Source: Bursaphelenchus xylophilus (lineage: Eukaryota; Nematoda; Chromadorea; Rhabditida; Aphelenchoididae). From it: a stretch of 64,000 bases of DNA. The position numbers were made by a program, and so were the translations under genes. The notes under the pieces are model-generated. The model did no database searches, had not been told where the DNA came from, and was given only the letters and a program-made list of their open reading frames with translations. Shown piece by piece: positions 11,679-23,355 of this stretch; the first letter of the stretch is position 1; the number at the start of each line of letters is the position of its first letter. Location of the stretch: the NCBI GenBank assembly GCA_904066235.2, contig CAJFCV020000003.1, positions 5,022,001 through 5,086,000 on the forward strand, given 5' to 3'.

Positions 11679-13911
11679 TTAATAGGAAATTAAATTCTGA
11701 GGCACAAAAAGATCCATGACGGTGGTTAGGTAATCCACGCCAAATGGGAGCTCTCCATCATCGGAGATAAGTTTCTGATATGGATATACGAAAGAAGTGA
11801 TCTTCTTGATGTATCCCGTCCATTGCCTCCACCACGCAAAGAATGTTTGTTGAAGAGTTTGAGCAGCCATATTACTATGACAGCTTACCAATATATTGTT
11901 CACAAACATGTCTCCATTTGCCGTTAATGGGGCATAAATTCCATTTCCATTTACCTAGGATGTTCATTAACAAGGGAAACATGATCGAGCTTTAATGAAA
12001 CACGACTTACATCTTTGATGGACACAACCTTTGATGATCTCAGTCCTTGGGAGCCCTTGTAATGGATGCAATCGCCAATGACAATATCCGCCGCTTTAAC
12101 TAAACGCAATCTATCTCCAGCTTTACACTTGGTAGTGTACATCAAATGATAGGGCGTTATCTTGAGATCCCTTCCATTGCTGGTTCTGATATGCCTGTAT
12201 AACGCGTCTTCTTTCTCTTTCCGATGAAGGAACATGACCACTTTAGAGTAGGTAATCTAAAAATTATTTTGTAATTGAATCAGTAACGATGATGACATAC
12301 CAACGCTCCGTCCATTGACATCACCAGATCTCCCACTTCCAGTTCATCCATTCTTTTGTGTCCTGAGGGTGTTTCCACCAACATATCCCCACTGAAACAT
12401 TGCAAAGAAGAGAACATACTATTCATGGAACAACTTGGAGTGCAACAAGTGGATGTGCAAGATACATCTGGCTGTGGTTGTTGGGCTGTCTCGGAAACAT
12501 AGCTGGGTTGTTGATAGGACGAAGGCTGCAGAGCATAGGAATTCTCGGGTTGAGTTGGAACGACATAACTCTGAAAAGGGTATTTTATATTGTAATTTGT
12601 TATGTCGCTCCTACCGGCAATACCGAAGGTTGCAAAGCGATGCTATAAGTGTCTTGGGAAGCAGCAGGAGCTACTAGGGAGGGTTGTGCATAAGAGGAGT
12701 CATGTTGGGGAGGGATTGTCACTGTATTCTCGGCTGTTGGGACCGAATTTGAATACGAAAATGGAAGTTCTTCGGCCCTTTGGGCGTCGTTCATTGGATA
12801 GTCTGGGCCTTGATTTGTCTCAATATTTTTGGACGCATGGGCCTTAAAATTAGAAGGAGGACTTGATTTCTTGTCATCATTAATCGGCCAGAGCACATCT
12901 TGATGATAACTCTGACGTCTTGCTGGTCTCATATCCTGCTCATAGTACTCGTAATCGTCCATATAAGGCTTGTATCTTCTTCTTCCTCCTCTTCTGTAGG
13001 TGTTTCGACCGGGTCCTCTTCGATACATGGGTCTTTCATAAGAGTAATATTCGTAATCATATTGTCCTCGATATCTATTCAGTCTGGATGAATGTTGCTT
13101 TCGTTTGTTTGGATTCCGAGACTTGGCTGACAATCGACGACTCAGATATTCTCCAGTTGTCATAGTTGGATCCACTTTATTCAGAGGATGACTGGGAGCG
13201 GGAACACAACTCATTCGATAGACATGAGCGACGTAATGAACTCTGCAACAAACGGGGTAAATAATTTAAAAATAAAAATATTGAAAAAAGGTGAGAAATC
13301 TTACTCGTTATTAGCGGCGACATTCTTCCTAACTTCCTTGACCAGATCGAAGGCGATTAGTCTACCGTTCTCCTTCACCGCTCCACCCACATAACGCTCT
13401 CCGGGCCGAACCAATGCAATCTTGTGTTCGGTTGCGTAATTCAGCCCTTCGAAACGACAACATTCCATTGTAAGGGAAATATGAGTTCCATTATTGTACT
13501 CGGCAACTCCTCCAGTCCATTCATCGTTGCCAGTGCATGGGATATTCGTGTATTTTCCAGAGCATGACTTCAAATAAAGGGATGATTAAACGGTTTTAAA
13601 ACGTCAAGATCGCCAAATGCCAAAACATACCGCCGTTCTATGAAGGACCGACAATTGTCCTTGATCTTCATTAAAATCATCTATGAGTGGACTTTTCAAG
13701 GGTCCAAAACAAGCCGGAGTATCACATGCTAACTCTAGAACCACAACAATCAAGTTGAAAATTAAAAAAGTAAAAGTGAGCAGACACTAGAAAACCCACC
13801 TGGTTTCCCGGCGAGGTCAACGGAGAGGATGTAAGGGATGGCCTCTCTTCCACACGACTTGGCGGATTCTGCGAATGGCAACACAAACACCACTAGTAAC
13901 CTTAGCAGCAT
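11679..13911 (-). CDS. Warthog-type hedgehog-related protein (Wart + Hint domains)
   Basis: Exons: 13800-13911, 13631-13734, 13305-13567, 12615-13242, 12301-12570, 12011-12256 and 11679-11954. A signal peptide (MLLRLLVVFVLPFAESA) leads into a Wart domain: 'SCGREAIPYILSV', 'CDTPACFG', 'CTGNDEWTGGVAE', 'MECCRFEGL' and 'PGERYVGGAVKENGR' in the expected order and spacing. About 220 residues of Arg/Tyr-rich then Gln/Ser/Pro-rich linker follow. The Hint (hog) domain begins at 'CFSGDMLVETPSG' with the nucleophilic Cys, and carries 'ITPYHLMYT' (the T-x-x-H motif) and 'YAPLTANGDMFVNNILVSCH'. Hedgehog-type Hint domains cleave the precursor autocatalytically and pass the N-terminal part to a sterol or other nucleophile. 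All key residues look intact. Which warthog paralogue this is cannot be told by eye. Confidence 0.9.
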
Positions 13912-15734
13912 ACCCTAAAAAAATTATTTCTAAGTTTTGAAAGGCTTCAAAGCTCTCGAACAAATCAAGAAGATCAAAACAAATGCTAAGAAGCAAGGAT
14001 GGCTGGTCATCGAATCTTAAATACGTTGCACAAGGAGTGACGACGACAAAGAAGACGATCCTCAGGACGTCCTTAATGCGCGCGAGAGCTGCAGTGAAAG
14101 GGAAAGGATTCAGATTCCCTTCAACGGCATCGGTTGCGAGGATCGACTCCACTCGAGTGGCCTATATCTCGCCGTTAATTATCCCTCGAAGGAACGGAGA
14201 GGGGCGGTCATTCTTCTCGGGCGGATCGAAAGGAATAAGGGATTCTGACTTTCGATTTCAACGCGCGTCATCAGGCTGAACCCGAGACTTAAAGAAACAA
14301 TGGCGTCGTTCGAATCAATCATTCCCCGGAAGGGAAGATACGGGCATTTCTCAAAAACACTGATTTCATTTCCTGGTGCTGTTGCATTTACGCAATTCCT
14401 CACAAACAGAACCGATTAGCCCCACACTTTCCGGTTCAAACGCACCTATTCAAAAAAAACCCTGTAATTGCTGCCTTTCAACCGAGTTTATAATGTAATC
14501 GGACCTCGCGGGTTAAGAGGTCTCCAATCGTCGGGTTCCGCAGTAATCGTATGTTTGTTTTTCCGACTTTACAGTAGGGATTTCATTCAATGAAAACATC
14601 GAACGGATAGGGTTCAAGCTCTCACTTAAACGATTTGTTGGCTGATTCAAAGATCAAACATTATATTATAGTCACCGGTTGCAATTATGTTTTCATTTTG
14701 CTATTATAAATGTTGACAACAAAATCCAAAAAAATTCCAAAGTCTCCACGGAAACGGAAGTGAGTGCAGGGAAATCTCCAAAACCCTCGATCCGGCCGCC
14801 AATCTCATCTCAGGGTTTCTTTCATAATATTTGAGGAGGAACAAAGTTGGGATGGTTTCACCAACAATAAAGCCATATCGGGCGCGGCCGATTAAGGGCT
14901 CCGGAATGTCCAGATGGGTCGAAGAATGGGATCGGACGCCTTTAACAAGATTTCCGGAGGCCGGGAGATGGCGTGTCCGCGCAGATTCCGGCATCCTAAG
15001 CATATGTCTCCAACAAATTTTTTTTGTTTTCTATAGCCATTAAAAGCCTTCTGTAATTATTTTTTGGATTCTAAAAGGCCATTCCGTGCTCTCCAGTACT
15101 TTGCCGCTTTCGAAAGGCCACCGGAATGCAGGTATCAACGTGAGAATCGGAGCGAAATTCCGGACGAAGTGCCTGAGGGAGGAAGCGCATTCTCCGAGAT
15201 TTTAGAGCCTGGTTTGCTTTAATTATGTGGCGAGGAAGAAGGGCGGAGGGCAAGTTGGACGTCTTTTTTCATCCTTTGAATTGCCCTGCCACTCAACAAA
15301 AGCAGGTGTGGACATGTTTGTAACCTCAATGGACATGCTCAAGGAACGGCTGCTTCCTTTTTTCGGCCCATCCTTGGCCCTTTTAATCTTGTGTCTCCAA
15401 GTATTTTGTCTTTTTTTTGACGGAATGACCGCAGGAAAAGAAAAATACCTCCGGGTTTGGGGTCGCGGGCCCTCTCTTTGTTACATACTTCATGGGCCAA
15501 TAGGCCAACTTCTTACGTTTTATAAGTTGGCCTTTCAGAAATTAAATTGCTTTATGCACGGCGTTAATAACGGCTCTCTTTCCTCCTTTCCATGCAGATC
15601 TATAATATAATGTTGTGGGGTTTGGTTTCATTGTGGCATGTATACGATCACGGAATCCCTTCTTTCGATTCATACGAGGGACCAGTGATATTCTCGATTT
15701 CAGATGATGTAAAGTCTTTCCCAACTGCCTTGCA
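13912..15734. other. Intergenic region between divergent genes
   Basis: This lies between the start of the warthog gene and the inferred start of the FRMPD-like gene. Open frames of 60 to 127 codons occur on both strands, but none carries a recognisable motif or paired splice sites. An additional non-coding 5' exon of the FRMPD-like gene could lie here. No RNA gene seen. Confidence 0.4.
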
Positions 15735-18700
15735 ATGGCAGGGTCCCCATCTTCTCAAGACCTTTATCATCTCAGTACCAGTCCCCGGGTTCTTGAGGAC
15801 TGTGATCGATGTGTTTTGAGCGACAAGAGATTGTTTTACCTGTAGTAAGTGCCTATTGTTCACTTGTAATGTTTTAGTTCCCCAGCCAGAAGATCGTATT
15901 GGGAGCCCCCTTTGGCCGCTTGGACATGTTCTTTTGGGCTACCCTATGGGTATGAGAGAGCGATCGATGAATTCGGAACAAGTTATTATGTCAAGTAAGC
16001 CGTTTCTACCTACACTTTCCTTGACCAAAAAATCGTGCAAATTTTTTTTACCCCTTTTGAAATCCGCGAATACTGTGTAATCATTTATGAATACGAAGTA
16101 ATCCTTCAATGCCCGAGGCTAACAAACAGAGAATTTGTTTCATAGACACAAAAATATATTACTTTCTCGGTGTTCAATTAACCCTAATTCAAACAAAAAT
16201 GTTCCTGACCCTGAGGGCATAACAGATGTTAAAGAATCGGGCCATATTATAAGTGTGACTCTTTATAATTCTTTTTCCCTGCAGCCATATCCGTCAAGAG
16301 ACGTCTTACGAGGACCCGCGTTGTCTGTCCAATGGTCTGACTTCTGGGGCCATGCCGCCAACCGCGCGAGTTTGTCACCTCAGCAGAAGTCCGGATCTCG
16401 GCTTTGGCTTCGTCGCCGCGTCCGAGAAGCCGGTTGTCATCCAATTTGTGACACCAGGTGGGGGTTTTTTTCCTTTGTTGTTTTTGTGCTACATTCTCTA
16501 CCGCCATTCTTGACCATTACAAATTACGTGGATTCCTCAAAGAATTCAAGTTTGTAATTACTGCAAAGCTTGTTTTTAATGACGACTTTGCGTAAACGTT
16601 GAAGATCCCCTTTTCACATTTTACAACTGGTCAGCGCAAGTTTTCTTACGATTAAGGAACCGCATCCGAATTGGTTTATGTTTTCCGAGAGTAATGAAAA
16701 GATGAAGAAATGAGAAATCACATTTACAGGGGGAAGGCCCCCAGTGCTCAGATTTTGATGTAACTTGGCAAAAAATTTAGACTTTTGAGACATATGCGAG
16801 AAGTACTAGGTCGCACTTTGCAGAAACAGCCGAGCATTTTATACTGTTTTGCGAACTTTGGTATCAAAAGTGTGGCCTATTTCAAATGTGAAGCGTAATG
16901 TTTCCACAAAAAAGCAATTTCTTTCTGATCAAAGCTATGGCCAAAAAGTTTTTTTCTGACCGCTCTCTGCGTTTTGCATACTCTCTCGGCCGCAAAAATC
17001 AAAAATCGTTGAATATGGCTCCCCTGCAAAGCGCAAATAAAAAATTTTTATTAATTGATGTGGTTTATGCCCGGCGTGTGTGAAAAATTTAAAGAAACCC
17101 TTAGCGTCTTGGGGTGCTTCCCTTGTTAACCGTAAAAAAATAAAATAACATTCTGAAATATACGATTCAGGAGGGCCGAGTGATGGCCGATTGCTTCCGA
17201 ACGATCAAATCTTACAAATAAATGATCAAGATGTCAGATATAGCGACAAGAATGAGGTGGTGGATATGATTAGATCCGCTCAGGGAGTTCTCAAACTGAC
17301 AGTCGCCCAAAAAGTTGTAGACTCGACGGAAAATACAACTACTCCAAGGAAAGTTCGCTTCACAGAACGGGTTTGTGTTGCTGGTTCACCTGTCGAGGTA
17401 AGGGTACTGTAACTTCTGGTCAATCACGAATAATAAGTATTATTGTACGTTCAATTTCAGCTCAATTCACTGACAATACTGCCAAATGTATTCCGGGTTT
17501 ATCTAGAGAATGGTCAGACCAAGTCTTTCAAGTACAATTCTTTCACAACGGTTAATGTAAGTCTTGCGCGCTTTTGAATCATCATTTTTAGGAAGTCATT
17601 CAAATTTTCGTCGAAAAATTAAACATAAAGGAGCCAGAATTATTCGCTTTGGCCACTGAACAGCCGATTACCTTGTCCCCGGCCAAACTTCACGTCCTTA
17701 GAAATAGCTGCCTCATAGAGAAAGTAAGTGCTGATAAATATTAAATTACACCTACACAGATGATAAACGAGTCCTCTTCTTCCCGCCTCCGTTTTCGCCT
17801 CAGGGTCGTATTTCCAACCAGAGATGTGATAGCCTATTCAGTCGATGATCCCACTGGATTCGAATACTTTTATCACCAATGTGTAAACGATTTCGTTGAT
17901 GGCCGATTCGTGGACATGAGATACGAAGCGTGTCTCAGGTTGGCCGCTCTTCATATTCGACAAGTTTGGTTCGATTCGAAAGGGAAAAGACGGGTAGATT
18001 TAAATAAAATAGAGTAAGTCACCCAAATCAACATGTTTTATTATTGATTTAGACGTGATTACGGCCTGGCCACGTTTCTACCTACCATTTGGTTGGAGAA
18101 AGTGAGGAAAAAAGAAGTCCGAAAACACCTCCGATTCTTCCTTCGAAAAGATGACCATGGGTTTGATAGCCTCAAATCTTTATCCAAACAGAAATCAGGT
18201 TACAAGTTCAACGAAGACAATAATTTATCAAATATATTGCGTATTAAATACGTTACCATTCTCAGCCATTTGCCTGGATTTGGCGGGAAGTCTTTTAGAG
18301 TTAGCTACAAACCAACAAACATGGATATGATCATGCAGGTATGATTTTACTATAGTTTACCACCATATATAACATCAGATTGACCCGAGTGTGGGATTGG
18401 TGGTGAGATATCCCGGAAAAACGACGTTACCCGCAATGACGATTAATCTGGACCTTCTGGAGTCGATCTATATTTGTCCCGAAACGGACTCCACCAAGCT
18501 TTTGACTCTGAAATTGGCACCAAATACCAATTCAACCCCGCGCAATTTGGAATTCGTGGTCGAGAAAGAAGATTCAGAAGACTTCAGCTCTTATATTCTG
18601 GGATACACAAAAGTTTTATGCGGAAAAGAAATCGAATGTCATGAGAGCGATGTGCGCGAGAAGAATGGGAACTCTGGTAAGGGATGGATAATGGCGTCAA

Positions 18701-21700
18701 GTTATCCAATTTAGCCCCCGAATATCGTGGGATTCATTTTGTTTGCCCGGCCGGTTGGAATTACAGCATGGAAGCCAATCAGAATCAGGAACGGACCATC
18801 AATCTCGCCATGGACCCGCCTGTCTACGAGCAGGCCATGCTGTTAAGCGCGACTTATCCAAGTCCAGATTTGAAGTTACTTGAAAATAAAAACTACGCGA
18901 TGATAGGGAAAAAGGAAGAGTTATCAACTTATATCGATGAAAACTCATCTCCCATCGACTCAAATTCCCGATTAATATCACCAAAAGGGTCCAATTTGAA
19001 TATGAGACGTCCCTCTCAACAGCAGCGCCTTAAGGAACTTTTGGTCGGGACAGCCAGTTCTTTCTGGAGTCATCGAAACAAAAAGTTTCGGGATTCTTTG
19101 AGAGTACATCGACAACGGTGAGGGATCATTTAGAACTATTCTCGGTTCTATTCGTCTATTAATTGTGTTTAATTTCAGTCATTCCATTCCGAATGGGCAA
19201 CCGGCAACGGCAACAACGACTGTGTCGTTCGAAGATCGCCGTTGGTCGGCCATTCCTCCGCATCCTGGGCATCTGAATGCGCCGTTCCGCGTTAACGAAG
19301 TCAATAATATGGAGAAACCGAGGAGGAATTCGGAATCCCGACGGCCGTTTTCCCTCCGTCTCATCAAAAATGTAAGTTGTTATGCACTTATGATGCCAAA
19401 ATATTTTTTGCATACATCGGAAATCGTTTACCAATAAGCCAATTTGTGGGGCCCCAATCTCTCGAATGGCCCGTGTTGTTGTTGTCGGAAGAGGCATTCC
19501 CCGTTCATACAAAATCTTATTTTTTCGCGCCTTCTAGACAAATCGTTGTTTACGATACCATAAGACCTCGGCCTGTTTTTAAAATATGCTAAATCTGATC
19601 CAGATTATGATGGGAGCTGTGTTTTCTCCATGATTTTAAATGTTGTCGGGAGATTTGCTAACGTCTACCGTAATCCAGGGTTCTTTTTTTGATGTTTATT
19701 CGAAGCTTGTGACGGCTTCCCCGATTCCAACTCTAATGACATAAATATGAACTGAATTCCTTAATATTCGATTGCACCCGGATTGAAAGGTCTCCTAATC
19801 TACTCTAAACATCAGTAAAATGCCGACGAAAAATGGATTAGGGCCAACTTAAGCCTACCCATGAACATTCCCATCCATCCCATGAAGATTCCTCTCATCA
19901 TGCCTCCCGGGAATTCTTTTTAGAAACAGTAAAAATAGAAGCCAATTCGAGAGGCGTTCAGCGTTTGGCCCCGACATTATTAATATTTTGGTAAAAACAT
20001 TCGGGAAATGTTATGTCGTTCCTTTTCTGCGTTTGTTTATGTGACAGCCTGACCTGATGACATCTGTGGACATTTGTCTTCACACACCCGGATTTTCCTC
20101 AGAGATTTCCTTGGCCAAGTTTCCATTCTCTAACCCGTATTTTATTCCAGACTCTCCCTATCTCCCAAGTATTATCTCCATTATCCCGCAAATCCACCTA
20201 TCCGCAACAGAAGAAACCCCTGGAACAAGTCCGACGTGCCTTCTCGTTGGACGAGGGTGAGTTATTTCATTCAGATCCGTCTGGCTTCTCACAAAGCCGT
20301 TCAGGCTTAAAAATTAATTTGCATCGAAGAGCATGTTGAACAATAGAAAGTAACGGGCATCCCCCAAAAAGGAATGCGCCGTTCCATGAGTCTGTAGCCT
20401 CAGTGTCTTGTCACCGGTCTTCGAAATACCCATTTGAACAACGCTTAATGCTCTTTGACCTGACGTTATTCGAAATGTATTTAAATATGTTCCATGAATG
20501 TATTTTTTATGAAGTTTTTCCGCTTCCATGAAAACGCTCCTTCCTTTTTCAATTTTCTCTATTGCTTTTCCTTTTTCCTGTCTGTTGGTGAAATTGCTGT
20601 GTTTTCTCTCGTGTCATTCTGGCCGAGTGGTCTAAGGCGCTGCGTTCAGGTCGCAGTCCTCTTCGGAGGGCGCAGGTTCGAATCCTGCGGATGACAATAC
20701 TTCATTTTTACGTTCAACGCCAATTACGTAAAATTTTATTATTTTGCGCAATACAACTTTATTTTCGTTTTTTTTTCTTGGAAACCGTATAAAAAAATTT
20801 GACTGTGTGTCAATTTGTTTCTCTTTAGTCATAGTATTGTAGCACCTTCTAGCCGGGCTCCATCTATTTACCACTAAAACATAAAAGTGGCCAAAAATAT
20901 CCGCTCGAATTTGCGCACGCAACTCTCTGGGGAGGACTCTGGTTGAATGCACTGATTCCTGTCTTTCTTTGTTTTGCCTAAGGCGCATTACCATCCAAAA
21001 ACATTTCAAGCCTGACAAATATTTTTGCAACATATATAAGTTGTCGGTCATATGCCCTTTGATGATACTATTGTCTACTGTAACACTGACTATTCTGACT
21101 GGTGATGGTTTTAGAACGGAAACACGTTCGATTTGACTTTTCCTGTAATCTCATTCATCATCCGCCGCCCTCCCCCACCCCTTCCTTGGACACGCTGACT
21201 GGAGACGTTGAGGCCTCCACGCGAGCCTTTGTCACTCTTAAAGATTTCGATACCGAGCAATCATTCGAATTCATCTCCACGTCCAAACTCCTGCCCACTT
21301 CTCAGACATTCCCAATGGACAGTCGCGGGTTGAACGGAGACTTCACAGAAGACTTCGTGCCCAGGTCATACCAACAGCCAAACATGGGAGTCAATCCACA
21401 GAAACCGAACATACGGAGGATGTCGTTAAAGGAGTTCTCGGGTCTAGAAGAAGCCACAAAACCCGATGTTCCAAGACACAAGTAAGTGCAAAAAATAATG
21501 TCACATCCGATTACAGTTCCTCAACTCCATATTGTACTGACTCTCCTCTTCTCCATCGCCTTCATTCCATGTCCATCTCATCACAGCAGTCTAATTACTC
21601 GGCCTTCCTTGAGAAATACAATTACAAAAGACATTCATCCGTAGGAATTGGTCGTATTAGTATATCGCCTGGAGGCATTCGCAGAGGAAGCAGAGAACAT

Positions 21701-22478
21701 ACCTGCGATCCCTTTGATAAGACCATCGATGAGATCAATCTACAACTTGATCGACTACAAGAACATTCTACGGCAAGTCAGAGTATGGCCCTAAATAATG
21801 AACCTCTCACGGAGAATCTGATTGATGTTTCGGATATCGAGGACTCAGACGCAGTGAATGCAGTGTAAGTAAAATTATAATCTCGAAATAAAGCATTTCA
21901 TATTATTACATAATCAAATTTTTTAGCTTATATAAGATAAAATCCCGGTTATCTAAATCCATCGACAAGGTCCCGAATGAATCTCCAAAAAGGAGATTCG
22001 ATGTCGGCGCCGAAAAGGTCTATCTACTACAAGAACTGATCAAATTGTCATCAATGTAAGTACACAAAGTTCTACTTTTTACTCTAATTTTAGATGCAAA
22101 ACTCTGATCAAAGCTGTAAATTCTGTTTTGGAACAAAAGGACAGACTGCAGGCGGTCTCGAATGTTCTCAGATCAACGGATCGAGTCATCAATCTCTGTG
22201 AATCCTTCCTCGGAAAAAGTAATTCCATCTATCAAGCACAACTTCTTAATGCCAAAGCAGACCAAGTACGTCTTCTCTTTGTCAACGCATTGCTTTCATA
22301 CTAAAACTATCTAATATTTGTATTTTAGATGCTTAATTCCCTGAGCGACGTCTTAAATGCCGTGTTCAATGCCTTCGACAAGCCCCGATTCTCGGATGAA
22401 GCCAAACATCTGAATCGGATGACCACTTCGCTGACCGCAACGCTCACTCAACTGGCTCAAACAGTCCCCCAATTGTAA
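15735..22478 (+). CDS. FRMPD3/4-like scaffold (WW-PDZ-FERM)
   Basis: Exons: 15735-15844, 15878-15994, 16285-16457, 17171-17397, 17461-17556, 17592-17723, 17760-18013, 18053-18339, 18380-18676, 18715-19117, 19179-19371, 20151-20256, 21115-21481, 21517-21864, 21927-22057, 22094-22265 and 22329-22478. A degenerate WW domain ('LPYGYERAIDEFGTSYYV' ... 'SYEDPR') is followed by a PDZ domain ('GFGFVAASEKPVV', 'TPGGPSDGRLLPNDQILQIN'). 'PNVFRVYLENGQTKSFKY' then opens the FERM domain, which extends to about exon 10. These match vertebrate FRMPD4 closely. The C-terminus is disordered and ends in an alpha-helical segment. FRMPD4 links PSD-95, Homer and mGluR signalling at synapses; here that is by homology. 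The start ATG at 15735 is preceded by an in-frame stop, but the first exon has no independent support. Confidence 0.85.
20613..20696 (+). tRNA. tRNA-Leu (anticodon CAG)
   Basis: An 84-base cloverleaf can be drawn. The acceptor stem pairs GTCATTC with GGATGAC (one G-T pair), and the discriminator base is A. The D arm contains GCCGAGTGGTCTAAGGC. The anticodon stem CTGCG/CGCAG encloses loop TTCAGGT with anticodon CAG. A long variable arm (TCCTCTTCGGAGGG) is typical of leucine tRNA, and the T arm carries GGTTCGAATCC. No intron. A T-rich run follows within about 15 bases. It sits on the same strand inside intron 20257-21114 of the FRMPD-like gene. Confidence 0.97.
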
Positions 22479-23355
22479 TTTAATTGAATAAACGTTGTTT
22501 TTCGCCCCGTTCTTATAACACCTGTCCCTGCCCTCGAGACACAAGCCCTCAGGGTCGGTGCGTTCTTGTCAGACAAATGAAGTGGAGGCACGTGTTGACG
22601 GATGATCGGACGCGGGGATCGGGAAGTCGGGTTTCTTTCTCCCCACGTGATACGTGACGTCTGAAGCGTCGACGGTCGAGCCCAACAAGGCGTCGATGGG
22701 AGGGACCAGAGAGCGAGAGAAAACATACCGGGAGATACTTTCTAATATATCGATTGACCCCTCTTCCTTCCCCTGCAACGGGGCTTATCAATCGGACCCT
22801 TTTGTCGCTTCAAACTTAATATCACGTGGTTCTTGATCTCGCGTCTCCCCCCGATATTATTCTAATATTGGCTCCCATTCCGGCGGCCCACTCCCCTCTT
22901 CCGACGTCAGAATGGACGCGGATTGTAAATAAACCTACCTCCACCTTGCCAGTATCGTTTTACATTTTCCCACTCCACTCTGGGATTGTTCAACACAATT
23001 AAAACCCTTATTTATGGGCATCGCAACCTCGTGTTCACATGATTTTCCGCGTTTCTGGCCTTTCGGAAAAAAATATAAGCGCTTTTTTGCAAACTTCTGT
23101 GAAGAAACCTGAAATAACTGGTTTTGGGAGGAAAACATGGCATCTTCGAAAATATTATCATAGATACGGGCTGGAGGTTCTCTACCCATGTTATGCACTT
23201 CCTCTCCCAAATTACATTTCCGCGTAGTGTTTGCCAAAACATTTGGCCAAAGTGTCACGGGATAATCCGAAAAAAATGTTTTTCCAAACGTTTTTTTTGG
23301 AGAATTCTGAGATTTTGCTGTTGATTCTTATGGGTTATATTTTACAGGTGCCAAA
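22479..23355. other. Intergenic region upstream of mml-1
   Basis: This separates the convergent-free end of the FRMPD-like gene from mml-1 on the same strand. AATAAA at about 22486 may be the polyadenylation signal. The rest is GC-richer upstream sequence without a supported gene. A pyrimidine-rich stretch ending TTTTACAG at 23347, 8 bases before the mml-1 start, looks like a spliced-leader acceptor. Confidence 0.4.

Noticed and set aside
11500..11682. Small plus-strand open frame with a hydrophobic start
   Set aside because: It falls in the spacer and 3' end of minus-strand genes. The hydrophobic run is ordinary for AT-rich DNA, and there is no homology.
15592..15819. 75-codon plus-strand open frame and a 71-codon minus-strand frame over the same bases
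   Set aside because: A third frame here continues in phase into the WW domain of the FRMPD-like protein, so these two are likely shadows.
20632..21051. 139-codon minus-strand open frame
   Set aside because: It overlaps the tRNA gene on the opposite strand, and its start region is simply the complement of the tRNA. Not a gene.
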